Assembly (NCBI GenBank): GCA_001650955.1
Contig: LXYP01000029.1
Span: 62,001-126,000 of the forward strand
Reading direction: 5' to 3'
Length of the DNA: 64,000 nt
DNA from: Sphingomonadales bacterium EhC05
GTDB lineage: Bacteria > Pseudomonadota > Alphaproteobacteria > Sphingomonadales > Sphingomonadaceae
The first letter of the stretch is position 1; every line of letters begins with the position of its first letter. Under the pieces are notes generated by a model, which was given only the letters and a program-made list of their open reading frames with translations, did not search any database and had not been told where the DNA came from. Both the position numbers and the translations under genes were made by a program. Shown here in pieces: positions 44,274 through 52,951 of the stretch.

Positions 44274-45700
44274 CGCAGTCCAAGCAGAATCTGTCACTTG
44301 CTGAATCACTTGCCCGCTATCCGGCAGACCGGTTGGCGCTCGTTCACGAAGCAGAACGCTGGAGCTTTGGCGATCTGGATGAACGGTCGGGTCTGTGGGC
44401 GCGCTGGCTGACAGATAAAGGCGTTTGTACGGATGATCTGGTAGCCTTTTCGCGCGGCAACGGTCCCGACTTTATCGCTCTTGTTTTCGGGATATACAAG
44501 GCTGGCGCCACTCCCGCCCCGATATCGGGCAAGCTTCCGGACTTTGAACGTGAGGCGATTTTGGACGTCATGCAGCCGCGACTTTATGTCGCACCTGCTA
44601 TGCAGCCGGAGAAATCCGCCGCGTCGTCTTCATCATCAGATTGGCCTGTCGCAGCCTCTTGGAAAGCATGCACGAGCGGCGGCAGCACCGGTACGCCCAA
44701 GGTGATTGTAGACAGGCGGCCTGCCGCCTTTGCTGAAGGGACTGACTTCATTGGCATTCCCTCAGATGTTCCCATATTGGTGCCGGGACCGCTCTATCAT
44801 AATGCGCCGTTCAGTGCTGCCGTTTTTGCGCTTTGGAAAGGATGCACTGTTTGTACCATGGACCGCTTCGACGAGCATGCCGTGCTCAAAACCATCGAAC
44901 GCGAACAGGTGGAATGGTCGATCATGGTGCCCACAATGCTGCACCGCATTTTTCGATTGCCGCAAGAGCATAGGGTCGCTTTCGATCTGTCTTCATGGAA
45001 AATGGTGGTTCACACAGCATCACCGATGCCGCCCTGGCTGAAGGAGGCCTGGATAGGCTGGTTGGGCCCTGACCACATCTGGGAAGTTTATGGTGCGACC
45101 GAAGGGCTTGTCCGTTGCTGGATTGGCGGAAGCGAATGGTTGGAACATCCTGGATCGGTAGGGAGGCCAATCGGCGGAGCGCGGCTGAAAATTTTGGACG
45201 ACTGCGGGCATGAGGTTGCGCATGGCGCAAACGGCGAAGTCTACGCGATGCCAGCGGGCGGACCCCAATCCAGTTATCGCTATATAGGCGCGGAGCGCAG
45301 AGCGACCGCCGACGGCTGGGAATCGGTCGGCGACATCGGTCATGTCGATGAAGAAGGCTATTTGTATCTCGCAGATCGTCGGACGGATCTGATTATTTCC
45401 GGGGGCGTAAACATTTGGCCGGCCGAAGTGGAAATGGCCATTTTGCGACATCCGAGCGTCGTGTCATGCGCAGTATTTGGGCAGGAAAATGAGGATCTGG
45501 GGCAAATTGTGCGTGCGGTTATTGAAACCGAAGATCAAGACCTGACTCTCAAATCCCTGTGTGATTTTCTCTCGGACTATCTCGTACGGGCGAAACATCC
45601 GCGCTCTATCATTCTACAAAAAGAAGCCGTTCGCGACGATGCCGGCAAGTTCCGCAAACGAGCCGCGACGGTCAACGATTTGCCAAAGGAAATGACATGA
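44270..45700 (+). CDS. acyl-CoA synthetase, short form
   Basis: 476 aa. The start is a TTG that overlaps the BKACE stop (TTGA); no ATG is available near the N-terminus. Adenylate-forming motifs: CTSGGSTGTPKVIVD (P-loop), VYGATEGL, SVGDIGHVDEEGYLYLADR and GGVNIWPAEVEMAI. The P-loop reads TSGGSTGTPK rather than TSGTTGKPK, as in some bile-acid and alicyclic-acid CoA ligases. The C-terminal Lys is in DDAGKFRKRA. It probably activates the alicyclic carboxylate or a ring-opened acid. Confidence 0.9.
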   Translation: MTQSKQNLSLAESLARYPADRLALVHEAERWSFGDLDERSGLWARWLTDKGVCTDDLVAFSRGNGPDFIALVFGIYKAGATPAPISGKLPDFEREAILDVMQPRLYVAPAMQPEKSAASSSSSDWPVAASWKACTSGGSTGTPKVIVDRRPAAFAEGTDFIGIPSDVPILVPGPLYHNAPFSAAVFALWKGCTVCTMDRFDEHAVLKTIEREQVEWSIMVPTMLHRIFRLPQEHRVAFDLSSWKMVVHTASPMPPWLKEAWIGWLGPDHIWEVYGATEGLVRCWIGGSEWLEHPGSVGRPIGGARLKILDDCGHEVAHGANGEVYAMPAGGPQSSYRYIGAERRATADGWESVGDIGHVDEEGYLYLADRRTDLIISGGVNIWPAEVEMAILRHPSVVSCAVFGQENEDLGQIVRAVIETEDQDLTLKSLCDFLSDYLVRAKHPRSIILQKEAVRDDAGKFRKRAATVNDLPKEMT

Positions 45701-46857
45701 CTGCTTCGCCTCCCGCGCTTGAACAATTCCGGATTGAAATCCAGTCTAACGGGCTGGTCCATCTTGTATTTGACTGTCCCGGCCGGACAATGAATGTTTT
45801 TTCGAACGCCGCGATTCACGAGTTGGGTGTTTTTGCCGAATGGCTAGCGGTGGCCGATGTGAAAGGAGTGTTGGTCCGTTCCGGCAAAGACAATGCTTTT
45901 TGCGCAGGCGCTGATTTGACCGAACTTGGCGTTGCTTATGACATGATCATGGAAGCCAGCCCTCGCGAGCGTTTTAATGTCGCATTCGATCACTTCTTCC
46001 CGCTGAGTAAAGCGGTTCGCGCTCTGGAGACTGCGGGCAAGCCCGTTGCCGCGGCCATCGGCGGTATTGCGCTGGGCGGCGGTTGCGAACTGGCGCTGGG
46101 CGCACATTATCGCGTGCTGGTCGATAGCCCCAAGATTGGCATGGGTTTGCCCGAATCCCTTGTCGGCCTGTTACCGGGGGCCGGTGGGACCCAGCGGTTG
46201 CCCCGGTTAATTGGATTGGAAGCGGCACTGCCGATCCTGCTTGAGGGTGCCCGCCTGTCCGGCCAAGCCGCCGTCGATGCCGGTCTGGTCCACGAATTGG
46301 TGGCACCGGGCGAAGAGATTGCCTGTGCAGAGGCGTGGCTGTTATCGGAGCCGGAGCCATTGCAGCCCTGGGATCGCCCGGACTGGAAGTCGCCATCGGT
46401 TGCCGCAATTGATGCTGTCATCGCCCCCCTCCGTGCTCAGGCCGACCCGCAATATCCCGCACCAATTGCGATCCTCGATTGTGTGCAATATGGTCTGCCG
46501 CAAACCTTTGAAGGCGCAATTCGTAGCGAGATGGTGATTTTTGCACATCTGATCCAGCGCCCTGAACCGCGCAACATGATCCAGACGTTATTTCTGGGCA
46601 AAACCGATTTTGACAGGGCTGCTCACAAGCGTGAACTTCCGGCGTCCATCGAAGCGATTGTCGCTGCCGCACATTCGGCTTCTACCGGCAATTTCGATGC
46701 TCCGACATTACAGGCAATCGGTGAAGCTGTCGTTCAATTCGGAAGGGGTTTGGATAGTCGGGAAAAAAGAATGGCCGATTATGCTGTAGTCAGCCAGACA
46801 GGCTATCCGGCCTTTTTGGGGGGACCCTTTACATTTCTGGAACGGGGCTTCGATTGA
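45697..46857 (+). CDS. enoyl-CoA hydratase domain of FadB/FadJ type, without the dehydrogenase domain
   Basis: 386 aa. Residues 1-210 are an active-looking crotonase: NAFCAGADLTEL, GGIALGGGCELALGAHY and LPESLVGLLPGAGGTQRLPRL, with both catalytic Glu present. The region after it (about 270-310, with RNMIQTLFLGK) is the linker that in FadB/FadJ precedes the 3-hydroxyacyl-CoA dehydrogenase. The C-terminus (YPAFLGGPFTFLE) resembles the extreme end of such proteins, but the whole NAD domain between them is absent. The gene starts in ATGA overlap with the ligase and its 3' end overlaps merR by 55 bp. It could hydrate the cyclic enoyl-CoA for the BadH-like enzyme. Confidence 0.88.
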   Translation: MTASPPALEQFRIEIQSNGLVHLVFDCPGRTMNVFSNAAIHELGVFAEWLAVADVKGVLVRSGKDNAFCAGADLTELGVAYDMIMEASPRERFNVAFDHFFPLSKAVRALETAGKPVAAAIGGIALGGGCELALGAHYRVLVDSPKIGMGLPESLVGLLPGAGGTQRLPRLIGLEAALPILLEGARLSGQAAVDAGLVHELVAPGEEIACAEAWLLSEPEPLQPWDRPDWKSPSVAAIDAVIAPLRAQADPQYPAPIAILDCVQYGLPQTFEGAIRSEMVIFAHLIQRPEPRNMIQTLFLGKTDFDRAAHKRELPASIEAIVAAAHSASTGNFDAPTLQAIGEAVVQFGRGLDSREKRMADYAVVSQTGYPAFLGGPFTFLERGFD

Positions 46858-47549
46858 TCGGCTGGCGGGTCAAAATGGATGTGGCGCATTAGCGCTTTGA
46901 GACGCAGCAATCCGAAAAAATCTATCATCAGCCTGATGCCCACCTGGAACAGGGCGGCGGCCTGCTGCTCGTTCATCGTTCCTTGAACGGCATTTAAAAA
47001 AGCGGTTGCTTCCTGCTGCGCGATCGCCTCGGCCGGTTCGCGATAAAATTCGACAATATCAGAAGGAAATCCGTTTTCTGCGTTATAACCTTCGCTACGC
47101 ATTTCACCCCAGATGGTGACCAGCCGGCTATCGGTAACGCTCAATGCAGGGCCGCTATCCGTATGAATGATTTCAATCAGACCGAGCTTCTCAAACGTCA
47201 CAGCATCTTCTTTTGCGTGAGGCCACACTGGTAGCAACGTCTCGATCAACACCTGACGATCGTCCAACCCAACTCTGGTTGCGACTAATGCTTCCAAATT
47301 TTGAAACGCACTTGCATCGACATAACGACCGCTGTCGGTGCCGGAGAGTACAGCCTTGATCTGGCGCAGCGTTAGAGCGTTATTCTTCTGTAAATCTCGC
47401 ACTGCGACAATCGCTTTAACATGGCTATCGTCATAATCAGCGACATTCGGCTTGGGTCTAGTCGGTTCAGGAAGCAAGCCATGGCGAAAATAGACTCTTA
47501 TTGTCTCGCGGTTCACAGCAGTTATTTTTTCCAAATCACGCATTTTCAT
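46803..47549 (-). CDS. MerR-family transcriptional regulator
   Basis: 248 aa, longer than typical MerR. N-terminal helix-turn-helix: LEKITAVNRETIRVYFRHGL, then a VKAIVAVRDLQKNNALTLRQIK segment. The C-terminal 150 residues have no cysteines arranged for metals, so a small organic effector is likely. It is transcribed away from the membrane hydroxylase gene across a 126-bp region with TACGCA/TACGTA repeats, so it probably controls that gene. The 3' end overlaps the oppositely directed hydratase gene by 55 bp. Confidence 0.9.
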   Translation of the reverse strand: MKMRDLEKITAVNRETIRVYFRHGLLPEPTRPKPNVADYDDSHVKAIVAVRDLQKNNALTLRQIKAVLSGTDSGRYVDASAFQNLEALVATRVGLDDRQVLIETLLPVWPHAKEDAVTFEKLGLIEIIHTDSGPALSVTDSRLVTIWGEMRSEGYNAENGFPSDIVEFYREPAEAIAQQEATAFLNAVQGTMNEQQAAALFQVGIRLMIDFFGLLRLKALMRHIHFDPPADQSKPRSRNVKGPPKKAG

Positions 47550-47675
47550 AAAAGCTTGCTACGCATATTATGCCTGACTACGCAACTCCCAATCAAAATA
47601 ATTCATAAACCTCTTTACCTTAATGCGTATAGATGGTACGTAAAAATAAAGTTTAAAAGGTTTTAGGAGGGTCCG
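47550..47675. promoter_or_regulatory. merR / hydroxylase divergent promoter with TACGYA repeats
   Basis: CTACGCA occurs at 47559-47565 and 47578-47584 (19 bp apart), ATGCGTAT inverted at 47623-47630, and TACGTAAA at 47637-47644. The hydroxylase ribosome site AGGAGGG sits at 47664-47670. These spaced elements are candidate MerR sites. I could not assign -35/-10 boxes with certainty. Confidence 0.55.
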
Positions 47676-48788
47676 ATGGACTATACGCGTTATTATATCC
47701 CGATTATCGTGCAATTGTGTGCTTATGCCGGATTTGCTGCAGGTGGCAATTGGGTGTTTGTTGGCATAGCATCGCTCCCGCTTTTGGGACTGATTGATTC
47801 GGTACTATCAAACGATATGAAGCCTCGAACAATGAGAGCCGGCTTTATGGCTGATTTGCCAGTATGGCTATCCACCTTCCTTGCTGTCGGAATGTATTTT
47901 ATGGCAGCAAACTGGATTGCACGTGAACCCAATGCGACCGGGTTGCAAATAGCGGGCGGCGTTCTTTCTCTGGCATGGATGAGCGTGGTGCCACTGGTTG
48001 CTTCCGCCCATGAACTCTATCACCAGCGCGGCAAGTTCCGCCGTTTTGTAGGACGGTACTCGCAGGTATGTTATCTGGATTGTACGCGTGAGATTGCTCA
48101 TGTGACTGGCCATCACCTCGACGTCGCGACGCCGGATGATGGCGATACTGCCGCACGCGGTGTTTCGCTTTATGCTTTTACTGGCAAGGCCGTAATTGAG
48201 AGCACCAAACAAGCTTGGCGGCTTGAGAGTGATTCATTGGAAAAACAAGGCTATGGTCGCTGGTCGTTCCGTCATCGGCTCTGGAAGGCTGTTCTGGCAC
48301 AACTTATCATGCAATCAATAGTTTTTGCGATCGGTGGTTGGGCTGCAGTGGCACTGGTACTTGGCGGAATGGTCGGCGCGCGCTTCTGGGTTGAATCATT
48401 TAATTATTTTCAGCACTATGGCCTGATCCGTCTCAAGGATGGTGCAATCAGTCGTCGCCATGTCTGGAATCATTTAAAACCCTTGTCTCGTGTCATGGGA
48501 TTTGAGATCACAAATCATGCCGACCATCATACTGACAGCTTTGCACGCTTCCACGAGTTGCGCCCTGACCGTCAATGGATTCCAATGCCCAGCGTATTTG
48601 TGTGCTTTTTCTCGGCGCTTATTCCTCCTCTATGGCACAACGCCATCATAAAGCCCGCGCTCAAGCGCTGGGACAATGAAATGGCGACACCAGAAGAAAG
48701 GGAACTGGCAAAAGCCCAGAACAAGGCAGCGGGATGGCCTGACTGGTTTGACCAAACTTCTGATAGTGGTCACATGGCCCCAGTCTGA
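47676..48788 (+). CDS. AlkB/XylM/CymA-type membrane di-iron monooxygenase
   Basis: 370 aa, polytopic, with the eight-histidine signature of this family: HELYH (112-116), HVTGHH (142-147), NYFQHYGL (243-250) and NHADHH (280-285). Hydrophobic segments lie near 8-44, 63-80, 88-110, 205-235 and 302-322. The enzyme hydroxylates methyl or terminal carbons of hydrocarbons with O2 at the inner membrane. The NHADHH form, plus the reductase, aldehyde and alcohol dehydrogenase genes nearby, points to xylene, p-cymene or limonene methyl hydroxylases rather than to alkane hydroxylase (inference). A strong AGGAGGG precedes the ATG. It is regulated by the divergent MerR (inference). Confidence 0.93.
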   Translation: MDYTRYYIPIIVQLCAYAGFAAGGNWVFVGIASLPLLGLIDSVLSNDMKPRTMRAGFMADLPVWLSTFLAVGMYFMAANWIAREPNATGLQIAGGVLSLAWMSVVPLVASAHELYHQRGKFRRFVGRYSQVCYLDCTREIAHVTGHHLDVATPDDGDTAARGVSLYAFTGKAVIESTKQAWRLESDSLEKQGYGRWSFRHRLWKAVLAQLIMQSIVFAIGGWAAVALVLGGMVGARFWVESFNYFQHYGLIRLKDGAISRRHVWNHLKPLSRVMGFEITNHADHHTDSFARFHELRPDRQWIPMPSVFVCFFSALIPPLWHNAIIKPALKRWDNEMATPEERELAKAQNKAAGWPDWFDQTSDSGHMAPV

Positions 48789-48808
48789 TCACAGCCGATC
48801 ACATGAAC

Positions 48809-48842
48809 AAAAAAGGGCGGCCCGTTTGGACCGCCCTTTTTT
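48809..48842. terminator. bidirectional rho-independent terminator
   Basis: AAAAAAGGGCGG (48809-48820) and CCGCCCTTTTTT (48831-48842) form a perfect 12-bp arm pair with a 10-nt loop. The T-runs on both strands suit the convergent hydroxylase and aldehyde dehydrogenase genes. Confidence 0.95.
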
Positions 48843-48859
48843 GTACTTTTCGCCGAAGT

Positions 48860-50299
48860 TTAGCCCATCACGTAAATTGATTTTGTGCGCTGGTAGCCAC
48901 CGACTGCTTCCGGACCAAACTCGCTACCCATGCCGCTGGCTTTTACCCCGCCAAACGGTGATCCGAGGGCTGGCATATATCCATTTACTCCAACGGTGCC
49001 GCTTTGGACGTCCCGCGCGACATCGGTGGCATGCCCGCTGTCGGCGCTCCATACCGATCCACCGAGACCGAATTCGGAATCATTGGCAATATTGATCGCA
49101 TCCGCCTCATCCTGATATTTGATGATCGACAATACCGGACCAAAAATTTCTTCCTGAGCTATTACCGCCTTGTTATCGACATCTGCGAAGACCGTTGGTT
49201 CGACGAACCAACCCCGATTATGATTAGCGGGACGGCCACCCCCGGCAACGAGCCGCGCCTCTTCCTTGCCCTTGGCGATATAGCCTTCGACCCGGTCACG
49301 GTGAAGCGATGAGGCCATCGGGCCGATGTGCGTTCCTTCTTCCATAGCATCGCCAATGACCAGATTGGAAACCATGTCGGCGACAGCGCCGACAATTTCG
49401 TCATAGCGTTTGGCCGGCACCAATATTCGGGTAGCATTGTAACAGGCTTGGCCGTTATTGAGCATACTCGCCGTTGGAATGCCTGGAAGGAAGATATTGA
49501 GATCAACATCCTCGAGCAAAATGGCTGCGGACTTGCCGCCCAATTCAAGCGACACGGGCCGCAATAATTCGCCGCAGACGGCCGCAATTTTTCTCCCGGC
49601 GCCGGTAGATCCGGTAAAGGCGACCTTGTCGATGCCAGGATGAGAAACGAGATGAGCACCTGCCGCTCGATCTGCCGCAACTATATTGATTACTCCTGCC
49701 GGCACTCCGGCTTCCAACGCTGCTTCAGCAACGATATAGCTGTCGAGCACCGTGCCCGGCGACGGCTTGATAACCAAAGTGCATCCGGCCACCATTGCAG
49801 GTGCGATTTTGCTGAAAGCAAGTGTAACGGGAAAATTCCAAGGAACAATCGCCGCGACCACGCCGATCGCCGATTTTTCAACCAGTGTCTCCTTGCCCAT
49901 TTGAGACGGGCGGCTTTCTGATAGCGACATATCTTCTGCCAGGCTTGCATAATATTGCAGAAGTCCGGCCGGGAATTGTGCCTCCAGCATATTTGCCACA
50001 GAAATAGGCATTCCATTTTGCAGGCTAACCGCCTCAGCGATCTGCGGACCTCGTTTCGCCATTGCTTCCATGAAGCGTAGCATCACGGCGGCGCGCTCGC
50101 TTGGCGAAGAGTTTGCCCAATCTCCATTGTCAAAGGCGTTTCTGGCCGCAGCAACGGCTTTATCTATATCAGCTTCACTACCTTCGGGGACCGTCGCAAT
50201 TTGTTCACCCGTGGATGCGTTGACAAGGTCAAAAACCTTGTCCGTGGCCGGCCTAACCCATTCATTTCCGATAAAAAAGGTGGTTTTGTGCATAGGCAT
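48860..50299 (-). CDS. NAD(P)-dependent aldehyde dehydrogenase
   Basis: 479 aa. WNFPVTLAFSKIAPAMVAG, KPSPGTVLDS, FTGSTGAGRKIAA, Glu252 in LELGGKSAAI and the nucleophile Cys286 in NNGQACYNATR show an active classical ALDH. It would oxidise the aldehyde made from the hydroxylase product to the carboxylate, like XylC, CymC or GeoB. GAGGAG precedes the ATG. It is 17 bp downstream of the ferredoxin-reductase gene and cotranscribed with it, converging on the hydroxylase gene. Confidence 0.95.
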   Translation of the reverse strand: MPMHKTTFFIGNEWVRPATDKVFDLVNASTGEQIATVPEGSEADIDKAVAAARNAFDNGDWANSSPSERAAVMLRFMEAMAKRGPQIAEAVSLQNGMPISVANMLEAQFPAGLLQYYASLAEDMSLSESRPSQMGKETLVEKSAIGVVAAIVPWNFPVTLAFSKIAPAMVAGCTLVIKPSPGTVLDSYIVAEAALEAGVPAGVINIVAADRAAGAHLVSHPGIDKVAFTGSTGAGRKIAAVCGELLRPVSLELGGKSAAILLEDVDLNIFLPGIPTASMLNNGQACYNATRILVPAKRYDEIVGAVADMVSNLVIGDAMEEGTHIGPMASSLHRDRVEGYIAKGKEEARLVAGGGRPANHNRGWFVEPTVFADVDNKAVIAQEEIFGPVLSIIKYQDEADAINIANDSEFGLGGSVWSADSGHATDVARDVQSGTVGVNGYMPALGSPFGGVKASGMGSEFGPEAVGGYQRTKSIYVMG

Positions 50300-50316
50300 A
50301 TTATTCTCCTCTTATA

Positions 50317-51360
50317 CTATTGTGCCATGCTGGCGTCGGTAAATTTGTCGTAGAATATCGCGTCCAGCGGGATGCCTTGACGTACAAGTTCCTCCATTGC
50401 GGCATCAATCATTGGGGGCGGACCACATAAATATGCCTGCGTATCGGGTCCGAGCCGTTCAAGCGCTGGTCCTATATGTTCTGTAACTAGCCCGGCGCGC
50501 AAATTGTCTTCCGGCGTTTCGGACAGCACCGGCCAGAAATCAAAGCCGGCAGTCCACGCATTTTTGATGGCCGATATTTCTGCTTCCCCGTATAGGTCGC
50601 GTTTTGCACGGGCACCAAACAAGAGAACAGTGTCACGCCTTGCTCGTTTGCTTGCTGCATCCGAAAGCAGGCTGATAATTGGTGCCAAGCCGCTCCCGCC
50701 TGCTATACATAAAATTGGTCCCTTGCCAGGGCGCAACCAAAACTGACCATGCGGCCCGTCCAGTTCATAATCTAGGCTTTTTGCTTCTCCGCTGAACAGT
50801 AAATCGGTAAAAGCACCACCTGGAACATGACGAATAAATGTCGCCAAAAGTGTTTGGCCTGATTTTTCGGGCGCCTTCGCGAAAGAATAGGAGCGATGAA
50901 TTTGCTCAGCATTCCAGCGGATATTTACATATTGCCCCGCACGGTAACCCATTGGTAAATCGGTTTCCCATTCAACCTTCATGATGTCGTGCGTAAGCTT
51001 TGTAGTGGACGCAATGCGTGCCGGGGTTGCGACGAGGCCGTCTCCCTCTTCTTGCAAGTCGATTTCAATAGTAAGTTCTGATTTGGGGAGAGATTGGCAT
51101 GCCAAAATGTAGCCTGCTTCCAGTTCTTCCTTGCTTAGCGTATAGCCAAAAGGTGTTATGGCATCGACTTTACCGGATAGCAATTTGGTGCGACATGATC
51201 CGCACGTGCCAACTGTGCACTCATGGGGATAGGGAATATTTTTTATTAGTGCTTGCTCAAGAATAGTTTCACCGGGTTCCACAGTCAACTCCAGTCCCGA
51301 CGGCTGCACAGTAACAGTCTGCGCTGGGGTCTTCCCGAACAATGATTTAAGAAACGACAT
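50317..51360 (-). CDS. 2Fe-2S ferredoxin / FAD-NAD(P)H reductase (XylA/CymAb-like electron-transfer subunit)
   Basis: 347 aa. The N-terminal plant-type ferredoxin domain has HECTVGTCGSCRTKL and a fourth Cys in ILACQS. The FAD domain has HRSYSFAKAP; the NAD domain has CIAGGSGLAPIISLLS and ends YLCGPPPMIDAAM. Length and order match the reductases of XylM/CymAa monooxygenases, so it should reduce the membrane hydroxylase encoded at 47676. It is transcribed with the aldehyde dehydrogenase. Hence the hydroxylase itself does not need the rubredoxin at 21357. Confidence 0.94.
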   Translation of the reverse strand: MSFLKSLFGKTPAQTVTVQPSGLELTVEPGETILEQALIKNIPYPHECTVGTCGSCRTKLLSGKVDAITPFGYTLSKEELEAGYILACQSLPKSELTIEIDLQEEGDGLVATPARIASTTKLTHDIMKVEWETDLPMGYRAGQYVNIRWNAEQIHRSYSFAKAPEKSGQTLLATFIRHVPGGAFTDLLFSGEAKSLDYELDGPHGQFWLRPGKGPILCIAGGSGLAPIISLLSDAASKRARRDTVLLFGARAKRDLYGEAEISAIKNAWTAGFDFWPVLSETPEDNLRAGLVTEHIGPALERLGPDTQAYLCGPPPMIDAAMEELVRQGIPLDAIFYDKFTDASMAQ

Positions 51361-51616
51361 TTTTTGACTCCAGATAAAATGGTAAACTAATGTTTTTTCT
51401 CTCGTAGAAAATCACGCATTCTCCGTAGTTTAGCATAAAGACACCTCTGCATAATAACCAATATTCAAGTGGTGACCGCCTTAAACCATGATTCTAAAAA
51501 ATAGTAAAGTAGTTGACAAGTTATGCTCATAACGTATTTTACGTATCAACGTCACGCGAATAATTTGGATGAGTGATCTAGGTTTTGAAGATGATTCGGG
51601 TTTGAGGGAGAGTTCG
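51361..51616. promoter_or_regulatory. divergent intergenic region with a promoter-like element
   Basis: TTGACA (51513-51518) and TATTTT (51535-51540) are 16 bp apart on the plus strand. ACGTA-TTT-TACGT, an inverted repeat, overlaps the -10 (51532-51544) and shares the TACGTAAAA sequence (minus strand) with the hydroxylase promoter. This element would drive the TonB-receptor remnant and possibly the genes from 51986. No gene is seen between 51361 and 51616. Confidence 0.5.
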
Positions 51617-51817
51617 TATGTCTAATTTTTCAAAATGAGTTTAATTGGGGTTGCACTGGCAACGTCATCCACCGCAGCGCTTGCTCAAAGCGGCCAAAGC
51701 CAATCGGATCACGGCGGCGTTGAAGATAAAGGCGGCATAAGCGTCATCGCTGTGACCGTAACCAAGCGGTCGGAAAACCTGCAGGATGTACCGGTGCGCG
51801 GTTGGCCAGTATTATAG
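51617..51817 (+). pseudogene. remnant of a TonB-dependent receptor gene
   Basis: A start MSNFSK is followed at once by TGA, and in the next frame by a signal peptide (SLIGVALATSSTAALAQ). Then comes ISVIAVTVTKRSENLQDVPV, the usual opening of a TonB-receptor plug domain in sphingomonads. The frame then ends after five unrelated residues; the whole plug and barrel are missing. So there is a one-base frameshift at the front and a large deletion. The 160 bp up to 51985 hold nothing I can recognise. The receptor may once have imported the substrate of this cluster. Confidence 0.75.
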
Positions 51818-51985
51818 CGGTATTGTTAGCCGCCGCGAAAATTCACTTTGTATTCGGGCAATATATGGAGGTTCGCTGGCACCACCGGACGCTACGGCTT
51901 TTGCTTACCGCATGGCTTGCCCTAGTTATGCTGATAAATTTAGGGGAATATTTGCTCATTTGAGTAAGTCTGGAAGGAGAAACTA

Positions 51986-52948
51986 ATGTTTGATAACAAT
52001 GTTTGGACCGAAGATAATATGCTGATTGATGCGGTAAATGACGGTCGTCACAAATTACCAAATGTGGCCAACGGCCGTGAATCCATTCCCTATATTGTCG
52101 TGCTACCCGAACATCAGATCGCTTTGTTCACTTATACCTGGGTGACCAGCAAAAGCGAGGCTGGCGCAGCCTTTGCTGTTTTTGGCCCCGGAGTTGGCAA
52201 CGAGCCTATTCAGCAAGGACTACCTGATCGGCCTGTGCCCAAGGAAATGAATTTCGATGCGTGGGAAATAGAAGGCTTCCGCATGGAGCAAGATCTGAAA
52301 TTTGACAAGGCACGCGTTCGCTGGAAATCCGACGAAGCAGAGGTGGATTTCCAGTTTGAAGCTTTTCATCCGCCCTATGCCTATGGTTCCGATCCGCGCG
52401 GATGCCCGTCTTATTGTGCAACCGACCGTATCGAACAGGCGGGCCTTGTGAAAGGCACACTTAAGCTTGGTGAAAAAGTCATCAAGTTTGAGGGTACGGG
52501 TCATCGCGACCATAGCTGGGGCACGCGCGACTGGATTCCTTTCCAGCAATATGAATGGTTTGTCGGGCAGGTTGACGATAAAGTCAGTGTTCACTTCTGG
52601 CGGTTCAATGCGCTGGGCAAGGAAAATATTCGCGGATACGTTTTCAAAGATGGAAAAATGTCGCGCATTGCCACGATCGACAATGACGTGACCTATGGCA
52701 ACCAGTTCTGGCAAGAATCATATAAAACAAGGCTGACCGACGAAGCAGAGCGTGAAACCCTGATCGAAGGTAATGTTTTCGGCTGCAACACGCTGGCTCC
52801 TGATCCCAAATGCAGTTTGAATGAAAGCGGTGCGACAGTGACGATCGACGGGCAAAAAGGCGTTGGCTGGATGGAATGCTGCTGGCCGACGGAATATCTC
52901 GAACATATCCGTGCCGTTCCCCAATATGTTGAAGAAGCGAGGAATTAG
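51986..52948 (+). CDS. uncharacterised protein, possible AttH/DUF7064-DUF7065-like fold, 320 aa
   Basis: A soluble protein without signal peptide, rich in aromatic residues and beta-strand patterns. A central block FEGTGHRDHSWGTRDW (about residues 168-183) and a later FQQYEWFVGQ are the best marks. This GxRDHSWG motif occurs in lipocalin-like AttH/carotenoid-hydratase-type domains and in the newly split DUF7064/7065 families (from memory, uncertain). GGAGAAAC precedes the ATG. It is followed after 3 bp by a phosphotransferase and then by a small helical protein. The substrate may be a hydrophobic terpenoid held in a beta-barrel pocket. No reaction is claimed. Confidence 0.75.
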   Translation: MFDNNVWTEDNMLIDAVNDGRHKLPNVANGRESIPYIVVLPEHQIALFTYTWVTSKSEAGAAFAVFGPGVGNEPIQQGLPDRPVPKEMNFDAWEIEGFRMEQDLKFDKARVRWKSDEAEVDFQFEAFHPPYAYGSDPRGCPSYCATDRIEQAGLVKGTLKLGEKVIKFEGTGHRDHSWGTRDWIPFQQYEWFVGQVDDKVSVHFWRFNALGKENIRGYVFKDGKMSRIATIDNDVTYGNQFWQESYKTRLTDEAERETLIEGNVFGCNTLAPDPKCSLNESGATVTIDGQKGVGWMECCWPTEYLEHIRAVPQYVEEARN

Positions 52949-52951
52949 GCT

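Noticed and set aside
43527-44309. A 260-codon minus-strand frame opposite the BKACE gene
   Set aside because: The plus-strand BKACE has its metal motif and full length; the reverse frame has no recognisable motif and no ribosome site.
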